A stretch of DNA of 64,000 nucleotides from Ailanthus altissimus (taxonomy: Eukaryota; Streptophyta; Magnoliopsida; Sapindales; Simaroubaceae), in the NCBI GenBank assembly GCA_946807835.1, contig OX327696.1:8878501-8942500 (forward strand), written 5' to 3'. Positions 49,401 through 59,600 of the stretch are shown here, in pieces. Position 1 is the stretch's first letter; every line of letters starts with the position of its first letter. The notes under the pieces are model-generated. The model saw only the letters and a program-made list of their open reading frames with translations, did no database searches and was not told where the DNA came from. A program made the position numbers and the translations under genes.

Positions 49401-50350
49401 TCTTCATATAAAAAGACCTAAAACAAAGATATTATTTAAAGTATAATGATCGGTGTTCCTTTTTTTATTTTTAAAGAAATCGGATATATCTATATGAGTA
49501 AGATCTGCAGGATCTTAAATCATCAATAAGATTTGTCTTCACATTTTATCCCTTTGTCATGATAGATGCCTTATAATGCACTATTTTAATAACAATTACT
49601 TTCTTAATATTTAGAGCATTTATTTTTTATATTATTATCTTTCATCTTAGTGTTTTATCCTTTTTTAGTATTCCTTCATTCTTAGTATTTATAGCCACTA
49701 TAAGGGTGATAATCACGTCTTCTCCCTTCTCTACTATCACGTTCAATGTTTTGTTATAATTATTTACATTCACTTCTGAGAATGGTTGAAAACTAGTTAG
49801 ATATGATTTATGATTTTTTAATAAGAGTTCGTTATTTTATTAAGTAACTAGAAGACATGATATTAATTTTGAGAATTTTTTAAATCGACGTTCGCAATAC
49901 TATTATTGTAGAATAATATTTGAGGCATAAAAAATAGAGAATAAATTTTCTTATATGCCTTGTTGTATAACTTTCTTAATATACAATTTTATTTGTGAGG
50001 TGATTCTGAACAAAGCAAAATTGTATTCAGCAGTTCGATTCATCCTCTCATATCTTACTCTTGGAAGAAACACAGCTTTCTAATGATCATTTCTTTCTTT
50101 TATATTTTCTCAAAGGATCAGTAGGTTCTCTACTATCAAATATTGAACATTTGTGTAGATTATAATTGAAAAAAATCATAACTCTTGACTTGTTCTACAA
50201 GGAAACATCATTTTCTTTTTCAATTATCTTTCTAAACCATTGACTTAGAGATGCATTTGACATTCAGAATTAATGATAAGTAATTTTTCTAAAGACATCA
50301 AGTGTATAGATTTATAAATTTGACAGAGACATTTTCAAGGGCTTTTTGGA
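46480..50350 (-). pseudogene. Very decayed minus-strand Ty1/copia
   Basis: A polypurine tract (AGCTTGAGGGGG, 46814-46825 minus strand) is followed on the 3' side by a probable LTR remnant (about 46480-46813). Reading on into the element, broken frames show VIMVVYVDDVNLI (reverse transcriptase, about 47010), VFVRKHNE and a following RLVA (about 47430), an integrase tail with ..YLEP...DLFTA around 48280, integrase core near 48460, and a gag-like region with LLxKxTNSY at about 49820. Stops and frameshifts are dense. The 5' LTR and target duplication were not found. Confidence 0.75.
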
Positions 50351-51260
50351 TATGAAAAAATAAAAATAAAAATAATATGATAAAGTATAAATATTATTCA
50401 AAAAATTCACAATGCAAAACGTAAATATCAAAAATAATATTTTGAAGGCACGACGTTCCATATAAAATAATAATAATTATGAAACAAAACCTTTCATGTA
50501 TCTATTGTAATAGAGAAGCATAACTTTCCATGTACTAATAATAATGATAAAGTATAACCTTCCATATTTCGATAAGAATAAAGAAGTATAATTTTCTATA
50601 TTTTTATAATGATGAAGAGGCATAACTTTTTATATTTCGATAACAATGAAAATGCATAAATTTTGTACATTTGATAGTAATAAAGAGACATAACCCTTTT
50701 ATATAAATAAGTAATTAAAGTAAAAATACAAAAAAAAAAAAAATTGATATAAAACATTAGATTCTTATATAGAACTTCAAGTTCTAAACTAATAATATAT
50801 TAATTATTAAAACTTCAAGTCCTTACTTATAGATTTATTTTATAATTTTCAAGTTACAGATATAATATTTTAATTTAAAAGAATAAACATAATATATGAA
50901 TACAAGATAATAAAGACATAACTAATATAAAATATTTATCTTTATTTCATGATGTAGAAGATTCAAATAAATGACAACTCCATAACATATTCATAAGGGT
51001 TATAGTATACAATAATATAAAAATAATAGTTAAATATAAATAAAACACGTAATATAAAGAATATAAAATAAAATAAGTCAAAAATTTAATATAACAATTA
51101 AAACTAAATTTATTAATAAATTGTTATGAAAATATATTATAAATAAAAAATAAAATTAATAACTCAAGTATTAGAATATCTTTAAAAAAAAAAAGTAAAT
51201 ATATATTTTATTTTTTAAATAATATTTTAAATAAAGATATTAAACAATAAATTTAAAATA
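50351..51260. other. AT-rich promoter-distal DNA, no gene
   Basis: Extremely AT-rich. Around 50440-50700 a loose repeat of about 60 bases recurs (CATAACTTTCCAT / TATAACCTTCCAT / TATAATTTTCTAT). No coding content. Confidence 0.5.
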
Positions 51261-51267
51261 TCGACAG

Positions 51268-51314
51268 CCCATATGGGAGGAGTCGGACTGCTCATCGCCT
51301 CACAGCATATAAAT
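51268..51314 (+). promoter_or_regulatory. Putative core promoter of the FAM32A-like gene
   Basis: A palindrome CCCATATGGG at 51268-51277, including a GCCCA word common in plant housekeeping promoters, precedes a TATAAAT at 51308-51314. The start codon at 51384 is 70 bases further on. Position and composition only. Confidence 0.45.
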
Positions 51315-51383
51315 TAAAAAGAGGAGAGCATGTTACAGTATCCATAGCAATCACCAATCAGCAAGCGATCAAACAGAAAAGCC

Positions 51384-51728
51384 ATGTCGGATCCATACGA
51401 GAGAGCAAAAGCAGGAAGGTTAACCTTCAAAGGAGGAAGCCTCGCCACTCGCAAATCCATAGATAAAAAAAAGAAGAAGAAGCATAAGAAGAACGACAAC
51501 GAAGACGAAGAATCTCAGCCGTCCGTCGTCGTCAATGATGGCGATGATACTAGTAATAACGAAGCTGGAAAAATTTACAGCATCGACGCAGCCAAGAATA
51601 TGAAATACGACGAGCTATTTCCGGTGGAAGCGAAGAAGTTTGGTTACGATCCCAAGACCACCTACAAAACAGTGGAAGGTGCTCTCGATGATCGCGTCAA
51701 GAAGAAGGCTGACCGTTACTGTAAATGA
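51384..51728 (+). CDS. Small lysine-rich FAM32A-like protein
   Basis: A single open frame of 114 residues. Residues 8-18 (AKAGRLTFKGG) and a following run KKKKKKHKK at about 29-37 resemble the N-terminus of FAM32A (DUF1754), a small nuclear protein associated with the spliceosome in animals. An acidic linker (about 38-60) leads to a second conserved-looking block, YSIDAAKNMKYDELFPVEAKKFGY, and an ending DRVKKKADRYCK. That C-terminal half differs from animal FAM32A and looks plant-specific. Basic runs predict nuclear location. The start fits because ATG precedes the conserved block by only a few residues and a TATA-like box lies just upstream. The family call is from memory and moderate; that this is a real gene is well supported by composition against very AT-rich flanks. 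Confidence 0.8.
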   Translation: MSDPYERAKAGRLTFKGGSLATRKSIDKKKKKKHKKNDNEDEESQPSVVVNDGDDTSNNEAGKIYSIDAAKNMKYDELFPVEAKKFGYDPKTTYKTVEGALDDRVKKKADRYCK

Positions 51729-52610
51729 TATTCTGTATGTTGTTGCTCTTTTTAGCTTCATCTTCTATCTTCTAAATGTTGTGATGAATGTTGCTGTTTA
51801 GGGTTTCTTTTATAAATCTTGTATTTTCGCTTTCAATATGCCTTTTTAGAAATAAATATTTCAAAACAATCGCAAATTTTTATCGTAATTCCGAATGTCA
51901 AAGGTTGCTGCTTAGGGTTTACTACAACAATTTCTAATTTTAATCGTTGACTGCTGGTATTTAGGGTTTGTCACGAACCAGAACTGATAATTTCAGTTGC
52001 AATATTGTTCCTTTTTGATAAAATTATTGCTCTACAATTTCTAATTTTATCACAATTCTGTATGTTGAATGTTCTATTTAGCGTTTTTTACAAACTGGAA
52101 ACTGATATTTTGCTTACTATACTCGGTTTAGATAAAATTATTGCTTAATGATTTCCAATTTTGAAAATCTCTGTCGTAATTGTGGGAAGGCAACTGTTAT
52201 GCCGTAGTCAGTTGTTAACTGTTTACAAAGGAAACGGTGGTCTGCTGTTCCATTGCTCCTCGATATTTCTTAGTTCAAACCACTTGACCGAAATCTGTTT
52301 GTCATTATGTATGTCTTGGAATCAAGATGCCTTGTGTTATTATCAGTTACTTTCCAAGCTGATTTTGAGCCCTTTGAATCTGTCATATAGCTTTTAAAAT
52401 ACTTTTACATTCTGTAACTTGCCACCAAATATTTTGTACAGAGTATTTCTTCAGTTGGTAAAGGAAGTGTTGGAACAATCTGTTGTGAGCTTCTAGTGCG
52501 TTTTGTGTGTTGGATATTTGATACTTGCGTGCATTTTTGCTTATTTAGTGATCAATTCCTGGGAAAACTAGGCTTATTTATCTAGCATGTTTTCATGATT
52601 TTTAATACGT
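51729..52610. other. 3' flank of the FAM32A-like gene
   Basis: Probable 3' untranslated region followed by intergenic DNA. It contains a loosely repeated phrase (TAGGGTTT.TTA..AACTGGAA, near 51900-52100). No coding exon found. Confidence 0.45.
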
Positions 52611-53036
52611 TGAGAAATCAATACGTTTTTACGTATTTCTATTAGAAATTCCAAATAGGTGTAAGGAAGTCATGCATGCAATGCATGAGAAGATGAACAT
52701 GCAAAGACTTGGTCAAGGTCATGCGTGCAATGTATGGGAATTGTTCAGAAGTGGCACATGTTCTGATAGTCGCAAATTGCTAGCACACGTTTAGATAATT
52801 GCAAAGGATTAGATCATGGAGTTAGTAGTTATTTAATAGCAATATGTAAGTAGTGACTTGCTTATTTGTAGCGGTAGTTTAGGAGAAGTGGGCAAACTTT
52901 ATGTATTTAAATTCTAACCAAATTTAATGATAAGTAGTCAGAATATGAACAAACATCAATCTTGTGGTTTTATTCTTACCCTAAGAGAATTTTATTTTCA
53001 TTACAATTGTGAATTAGCTTTGATTGGGACCTATCA
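52611..53036 (+). repeat. 5' LTR of the deleted chromovirus
   Basis: 426 bases, TGAGAAAT...CCTATCA. It contains several CATGCA (RY-type) words at 52670-52735. Confidence 0.88.
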
Positions 53037-53037
53037 A

Positions 53038-53049
53038 TGGTATCAGAGC
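53038..53049 (+). other. Primer-binding site of the deleted chromovirus
   Basis: TGGTATCAGAGC one base after the LTR end. Confidence 0.9.
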
Positions 53050-53615
53050 ATGGTAACTATGTCTATTGATAAGGAAAGAATTGAAAATTTGGAGGCATGG
53101 TTAGGAGCAATCCATGAGTGTGTGAACAGAATGGAAGCCACTGTTAACAAGTTGTTTGAATTGTTGCTTGCCAACAATATCGGACCAAGCTTGGAAGATG
53201 ATCACCATGGCTAAACTAGCAACAACAAGGAGGAGAGTAAAGTGGGGATAGAAGGAAGTAGGCAAACGTTCTCTTCTTGTGTCGCCAAATTAGAATTTCA
53301 TAGATATTTTGATAATGATCTAACAGCATGGTTCAATCGTGTGGACCAATTTTTCGAATATAAAAGGACGGGGGAAGAGCAGAAGGTGTCATTGGCATTA
53401 TTCCATCTTGAGAGTGAAGCCAACCAACGGTGGCAATGGTTGCAATGAGCTTACAACTTAAGGCTACATTCTTATCATCGCTTTGTTGAAGAGAAGTTGG
53501 TTAAATGCAGATGCCTCCCTGAAGAAGATGCCACTTGGGAGGATTCTCAAGAATTACAAGATTTGTTTCTTAATTTGGACCTTGAGGACAAAGTCCCAGT
53601 AAAAGAGGGGGGTAA
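53050..53615 (+). pseudogene. gag start fused to chromodomain tail
   Basis: One frame with two in-frame stops (TAA ending at 53214, TGA ending at 53448, the latter at a position where Trp is expected). It reads a coiled-coil N-terminus (ERIENLEAWLGAIHE) and the gag core (KLEFHRYFDNDLTAWFNRVD, then EANQRWQWLQ), and from about 53497 the chromodomain end CRCLPEEDATWEDSQELQDL followed by LDLEDKV. Protease, reverse transcriptase, RNase H and the integrase core are all absent. Confidence 0.85.
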
Positions 53616-54097
53616 TGATAAGTCAAGACATTTTTACGTATTTCTATTAGAAATTCTAAATACATGTAAGGAAGTCATGCATGGAATGCATAGGAAGATG
53701 CATGTGCAAAGAGGTCATGCATGCAATGCATGGGAAGATGGACATGCAAAGACTTGGTCATCCAAAGACTTGGTCAAGGTCATGCATGCAATGTATGGGA
53801 AATGTTCAGAAGTGGCACATGTTCTGATAGTTGCAAATTGCTAGCACACGTTCAGATAATTGCAAAGGATTAGATCATGGAATTAGTAGTTATTTAATTG
53901 CAATATGTAATTAGTGACTTGCTTATTTGTAGTGATAGTTTAGGAGAAGTGGGTAAACTTTATGTATTTAAATTCTATCCAAATTTAATGATAAGTAGTC
54001 AGAATATTAACAAACATCCATCTTGTGGTTTTATTCTCACCCCAAGAGAATTTTATTTTCATTACAATTGTGAATTAGCTCTGACTAGGACATATCA
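53616..54097 (+). repeat. 3' LTR of the deleted chromovirus
   Basis: 482 bases, about 56 longer than its partner because a CATGCATGCAATGCATGGGA block and an adjoining AAAGACTTGGTCA word are each present once more. Confidence 0.88.
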
Positions 54098-54102
54098 TAC
54101 AT

Positions 54103-56586
54103 GGTTCAACTAGTTCTCCTAGTGTAAAACACTGCTTTCTGCTCTTCCTGTATTGTACCCGAAAATGCATATTGGATTAGGCTGTTGTTCATTAGTTCTG
54201 GTTTTAATGCACTGGACTCTTCCTTCATCAAATTTTGTCCTCGGTCTGGCTTCCAGCTTATAGATGACTTATGTAAGCTTTTCTCTCTCACTCAAGCCAG
54301 TGTTTTAATTTTTTTACTTTTTTAATTTAATCTCAAGATTTATGGTGTCTAGAGCTTTATTATGCAAGGAAAGGAAGAGAAATGCTAGATCTTTTTATGT
54401 TTTAACTAGCTAACTGCCACGTTAGAAAAATTGCGGATTAGGTGGGCTGGATCTTTTGGTTTTCCCTTCCATTGACAAGTAAGGTTGTAATTAGTTGGAG
54501 ACAAAATTCATGAAGTATATGGGGGTAGTAAGGCACCTGGACTATCTGGATTTTGTTTTGGATTTCTCTATCCTATTGAGATGATATAAAGTAGGATCTT
54601 TGCAGTGTTTTAATGACTTGTCTCCATCAAGCTCACTATTGAGAGCCTGGATTCTCAATATGTTGCCTTTATATGTTTTGTCAATCAATTATGATTTTTG
54701 GTGGGAGGAGTCGACAGCTTGGAGCAAAGTATAGGATATGGTTCCTAAATAGTCATTATCTCAGCATGCCTTTTAGGGTGTGCGGGCAAGTTCTTGACAC
54801 AGTTTTATTGTTATCCAATGTCTGTTAACTGTATTTAAGTACCCAGAAAGGCAAGGTAAGATTATTTTGGGAATTTGATATTGAAAAACTGCATGCATGT
54901 TCATTGTACTTTTTCTGCTTTATGTCTCAGAGACATTGCTCAAGGCAAAAAAGAAGAAGTTAAAAGTGGATTTCAGATAACTATATACACAGTTAGATAA
55001 CCTTGTAGAGTAATGGATCTAATGTGTTTTTTTAATTGTTTGAGAGGTTGTTGGAGTATTGTTAAGATGGTATTAATTACAATCTAATGAGAGGCATTTT
55101 TTCAGGATAGAATGTGTACTTGGTGAATGATGAGAGGAGAGATCAAGGTGCCATCTTTTTTTTTTTTTTTTCCACTTGCAGATTATATTACATTTTATTC
55201 TGGGCTTAGAATTAAGGTCTTCTTATATGTATCCTCTTTCCTCTTTCCTTTTGAGTGGTTTCTGGCTTGAATGTCAATTTTGGTAAAACTAAGACAGTTC
55301 TTGTGCATTATTCAAATTTTAAATTGAAAAGAAACACTATCTTATATATGTGTGTGTATATATTTATTCTTTCTGAAATTAATCTTGTTAGTGTTTTACC
55401 TTGTGCATTTGGAACCCCACCAGTTTTCCAATGTTCACAGCTTCTGACTGTGTCCTGAAATTCGGTCTATTAGTGCGATCTCCTTTCCATCAAAAGTGTT
55501 TAAGAGTTACGAATTGTGTGTGTATTGGCAATGTCAGATTGAACTGGGTTAGCTATTTTTTGGATGTAGTGTTAACTGATATACAGTGAAGAAATGACTA
55601 AACTCGTGGTGGTTTCGGAAATGTCTTAAAACCTGAGTCACTAACTGCCATCTCTGAATGAGTCAAACCATAAGGCCCCGCACGGACTTGCTTATGATTG
55701 AGGGATTACTTGCTACACCCAAAATTGATTATCTTATTTTCATTTGTAATATTAGACATGGGATTGTGATTAAGGCAGTGCGAGTATCAATCACTACTCA
55801 CATCATTGGTGGTTTAAACTAATCATGTCTGGGAGTTTTTTTTTTTTTTTTAAATGATAAATTACAATTGTGATAAATATAATAAATAAATAACAAGAAA
55901 GAAAAAGAACACCCGTCTAATTATTTATAATTTATAGTTGAAATGAAATACTTTATAATTTAAATTGTAATTTATAATTAAGATGTAATATTTGCGATAA
56001 AAAAGAAAAAGAAAAATAACTAATAAGAAAATGATCTAGAAAGACAAATGCAATAAAAGCAGAACAAATACTTAGGACCTTACAATCACAAAGCAAATCC
56101 AAGAATGGTTCGTAAAAAACAATTCACACAATCCCATGTTTCATTACCAATCCCGAACGGAAAGGCACGTGGATATGTCTCCATTATCATTTGGTATTAA
56201 GCTTGCAGATCAAATTCAATTTTTCCTCTTATTAAAAAAAAACCCATAAAAATTATTTAATTATAACAAATTATTTTTTTTATTTTTAAAAACGAATCTC
56301 AGCCGTCCTTGTCAGTCCGGCTTTCCCTCTACACCACCTTTGATTAAAACCAACTGACAAGCACACAAAACAGTTAAAAAAAAAGTCTTTCAACTTATTG
56401 TGAAATCAGCCAAACTACTGAATCTATGAAAAGGTTTATAGCAAAAGCAAAAATGAAAAGCACAAGAAACCAGAATTAAAGAATATAACATCTTCGACTT
56501 TGTTTATGAAGTCTTGTTTTCATAGACTCAATCGCTATTCGCTGTCTTTTTTGCTTTGTCAAGAGCATAACCTATTTACTCTCGAT
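54103..56586. other. Intergenic DNA before the potassium transporter
   Basis: No supportable gene. It holds a T run at about 55157-55171 and AT-rich sequence at 55860-56300. The short ORFs at 54106-54291 (minus), 55255-55458 and 55401-55589 have no recognisable domain. The promoter and most of the 5' untranslated region of the potassium transporter must lie in the last few hundred bases. Confidence 0.5.
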
Positions 56587-56626
56587 CTGTTTCTGTTTCT
56601 GTTTCAGTTTCAGTTTCAGTTTCAGT
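56587..56626 (+). repeat. TTTCTG/TTTCAG hexamer repeat in 5' leader
   Basis: Seven or so units of TTTC(T/A)G immediately before the start codon at 56633. A pyrimidine-rich leader microsatellite that may vary in length. Confidence 0.8.
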
Positions 56627-56632
56627 CTCTGC

Positions 56633-59600
56633 ATGGATCCTGCACTCAGTCCTAATACTTTCTCTGTTCGCTTTAAGGTACATTTCTTTTCTTTTCTTCT
56701 TCTTTCAACTACTCATTTGATTTGTATGCCAGCTTGTGTGTGTTTTCATTAAATGTCATTTTATTTATTTATATTTAAGTGTATGTAGTTAAGAGCAAAG
56801 TTAAAGTCGAGAGTTGGTTTGAGAAAATTGTAAATGTTGAATAGTTCCCCAATGTTCCATATTATTGCTGCTGGTTTCAGTAATCTGTGTGTTTTCCAGA
56901 CTTGTTTTGGAGAGCTTGAAGTTGGATTTCAAATTAATTCAAGCTTAGCTGAGTTTAATGGAATCTTGAAAATTGAGGGAACCCACTATAAATGATTGAT
57001 GTATTCGATTTCTGACTTGGTGATTGCAGAAGTTGAAATCATCAGCTTGAATTATGCTTCCTATTCTTGTCTTGCTAAAATAAATTTTGAAATATAAAAA
57101 TTATGGTCCATTGGGTATAGAAGTGCTATAGTTTATGCATAGTGTACTTGTCTTGCTCAAATATATATATGAAATGTGGGTGAGGGTCTGCTTTGTATAG
57201 AGGTGCTGTGGCTTTGAAGCCATTGCTACAAAGTGAAAGAAGGTAGGTGATTGTAAACACTTGGCAATTAATGTTTACCAAACCCTTAAACTATTGTGTT
57301 TCCAAAGTTATAACATAGGGACCCTTAACAAAGTAGGAGAGGGATGACTTTCTGCAGAAGTTTTTTTTAAATTTGTTTTTATTTTTCAACCAATCTTGAT
57401 TTTTGCAGCAAAATTCATAGTTTGTGAAATTATTATGATTCGTATCTCTTTTGGAGCTATAATCTAATGCATATATTCCATCGAAGACCAAGGACACCGT
57501 TCAAACTTCAAGTGACAAAAATTCTTGGGATTGAATAGCTTCATTGAAACATGCAATAGAAAAACAATCTTTCTACAAACAATAACTACATATGACATTC
57601 CTTGAGAAATTGATTGACTTGTGATATTTAACTTGTTATTTGTTATAATCAAAGGAGATTCTGATTAACTGTACAGGCCTTACCTGGAACCGTATGTAAA
57701 CAATTTGGGTCAATTTGAGTCATATGTGTTGTAATTCTGGAGTTAAAAGTTTTGCTGGTTTAATTATATTTAAGTTTCCTAATAAGTTTGATAAATCAGG
57801 GGTAAATCTGTAATGTAATATTTGCTGCTATGAGCAGTAAAGCCTATGCATCTAACTTCAGATGTAGTAAGTACTTGTAATCTGTTAATTCAGTCAGAGA
57901 GAATAAATAAGAAAGAATTTTCTGAGACTTTGAGCTATTTTTGAGGGTGAGATTGCCATATTTTCGTCGTGTCATCACTTAGGATCTTTAACTCACAAAA
58001 TATTGGTGCTAGTGAGTGCATACCAGAGCATTGCACTCTGTATTAGTTGCTTTTGTTGGCTGCTTTGCATTTTACTGTAGATAAGACCTCTCTCCTAGAT
58101 GAGCTGTCATACTGGATGTAGAGAAAAATGTTGAATTCCAAGCACCTTCTTTGATGAGATAATGTTAGTTTAACTGCTATTGATTTCCAGTCTAAAAAGA
58201 ATGAGTCTTCAACCTGAATGAAAGGATAATATCTGACTTTTCTTAGAATTCAGATGATTCTCTTAAGATTTAGTATCACTTATAGTTTATCTTAATGTAA
58301 TTCATGGATGTATTAAGAGGAATGTGTTTGCATTTGCACTTGTGCCAACCTGAAAATGTATGATGCCTTTGTCAAATGAAGTGGTTGCATAGATTTGACC
58401 TGTTTGTCTTCATTTAAACATGTAGAATTCAACTCTGGCAGTGTTAGTCATTTACTGTATGGAGAATAGGCCTATGGTTGTTTGCAAAGTAATAAGGGGT
58501 GATCCTACAGTTGTCACCATGTTAACTCTTTTCTAATGGACGAATCAATTTCAACCAAAATATAATGAGACTGTTAGCTACTGTTAGAGCAGTGCAGCTG
58601 AAGTTCATAGTATTTTATGATTTGCAGAAGGAGACATGGAAGCATACACTACTTTTGTCCTTCCAAAGCCTCGGAGTAGTTTATGGTCGCCTAAGTACTG
58701 CTCCTTTATATGTCTTTGGGAGAGTTCCTTCGGAAATTTTCAAATCAGAGGAGACCATATATGGACTCTTCTCATTTACCTTTTGGACTCTGACCATTGT
58801 TTCTTTGATGAAGTATGCCCTCATTGTACTGAGAGCTGATGATGATGGAGAGGGTATTTGTCCTTTATTTTCTTTTTAATTAGAAGAATAGCTTTAGACA
58901 CAATGTAGTTATTTAACATGTTCTTGCAGGTGGTACTTTTGCTTTATACTCATTATTGTGCAGGCATGCCAAAGTAGGTCTGCTTCCAAATGAAAGAAGT
59001 GCTCATGAGGTTGCAAGCTATGATGTAGGAAGCCCTTTCAGGATGAAGTTTAAATCAAGGGCTAGAAGCGCCATTGAAAAACATAAGAGTAGCCACTATC
59101 TGTTGCTGTTTCTTGCACTGTTTGGTTCTTGCATGATGATTGGTGATGGTGTACTTACGCCAGCTATTTCTGGTATGGGATTACTTACTTGAACTGCTTT
59201 CTACCTTCTTGTTTCTATGATTAATATTAATAGGCTCAATGGATTTTCTTTTGTTTCTCTTTACCAGTTTTATCAGCTTCATTTGGTCTCCAACGATCAA
59301 TGTCAGATATATGTAAGAGCTAGTTGCAAGATTGAATTGTCTCACATCATGTTGAATAGACAAGCTATCAGTCTTTATTTCATAATTTAAATTGGTTTGT
59401 ATCTTGTGCTGATTACAGTTACTTCTTCATCAAAAAGACAGCAAGCCATATCAGAACATTTTAAAAAATGTAAGAATGTTGATGGCATTTTATTTTTATA
59501 TCTTTCACCCTTGTTTTCTTTTTCTTTTCTTTGGTAACATTTTCTTAGCATAATCAAGTTCATTAAGATTTCTCATACTTTCATGAACATTGATTGGTGT

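Larger units (their letters stand above)
52611..54097 (+). mobile_element. Internally deleted chromovirus (Ty3/gypsy), 1.5 kb
   Basis: LTRs 52611-53036 and 53616-54097, target duplication TACGT (52606-52610) against TACAT (54098-54102), one CpG-type transition apart. The primer-binding site TGGTATCAGAGC begins at 53038, and a polypurine tract AAAAGAGGGGGG lies just before the 3' LTR. The internal region, about 580 bases, begins as a gypsy gag and ends as the last residues of an integrase chromodomain, with everything between deleted. It is non-autonomous. Confidence 0.9.

Noticed and set aside
54932..54979. Possible extra 3' exon (KAKKKKLKVDF) for the FAM32A-like gene
   Set aside because: The ORF at 51384 already ends naturally in DRVKKKADRYCK; the candidate join gives an immediate stop or a poorly supported frame.
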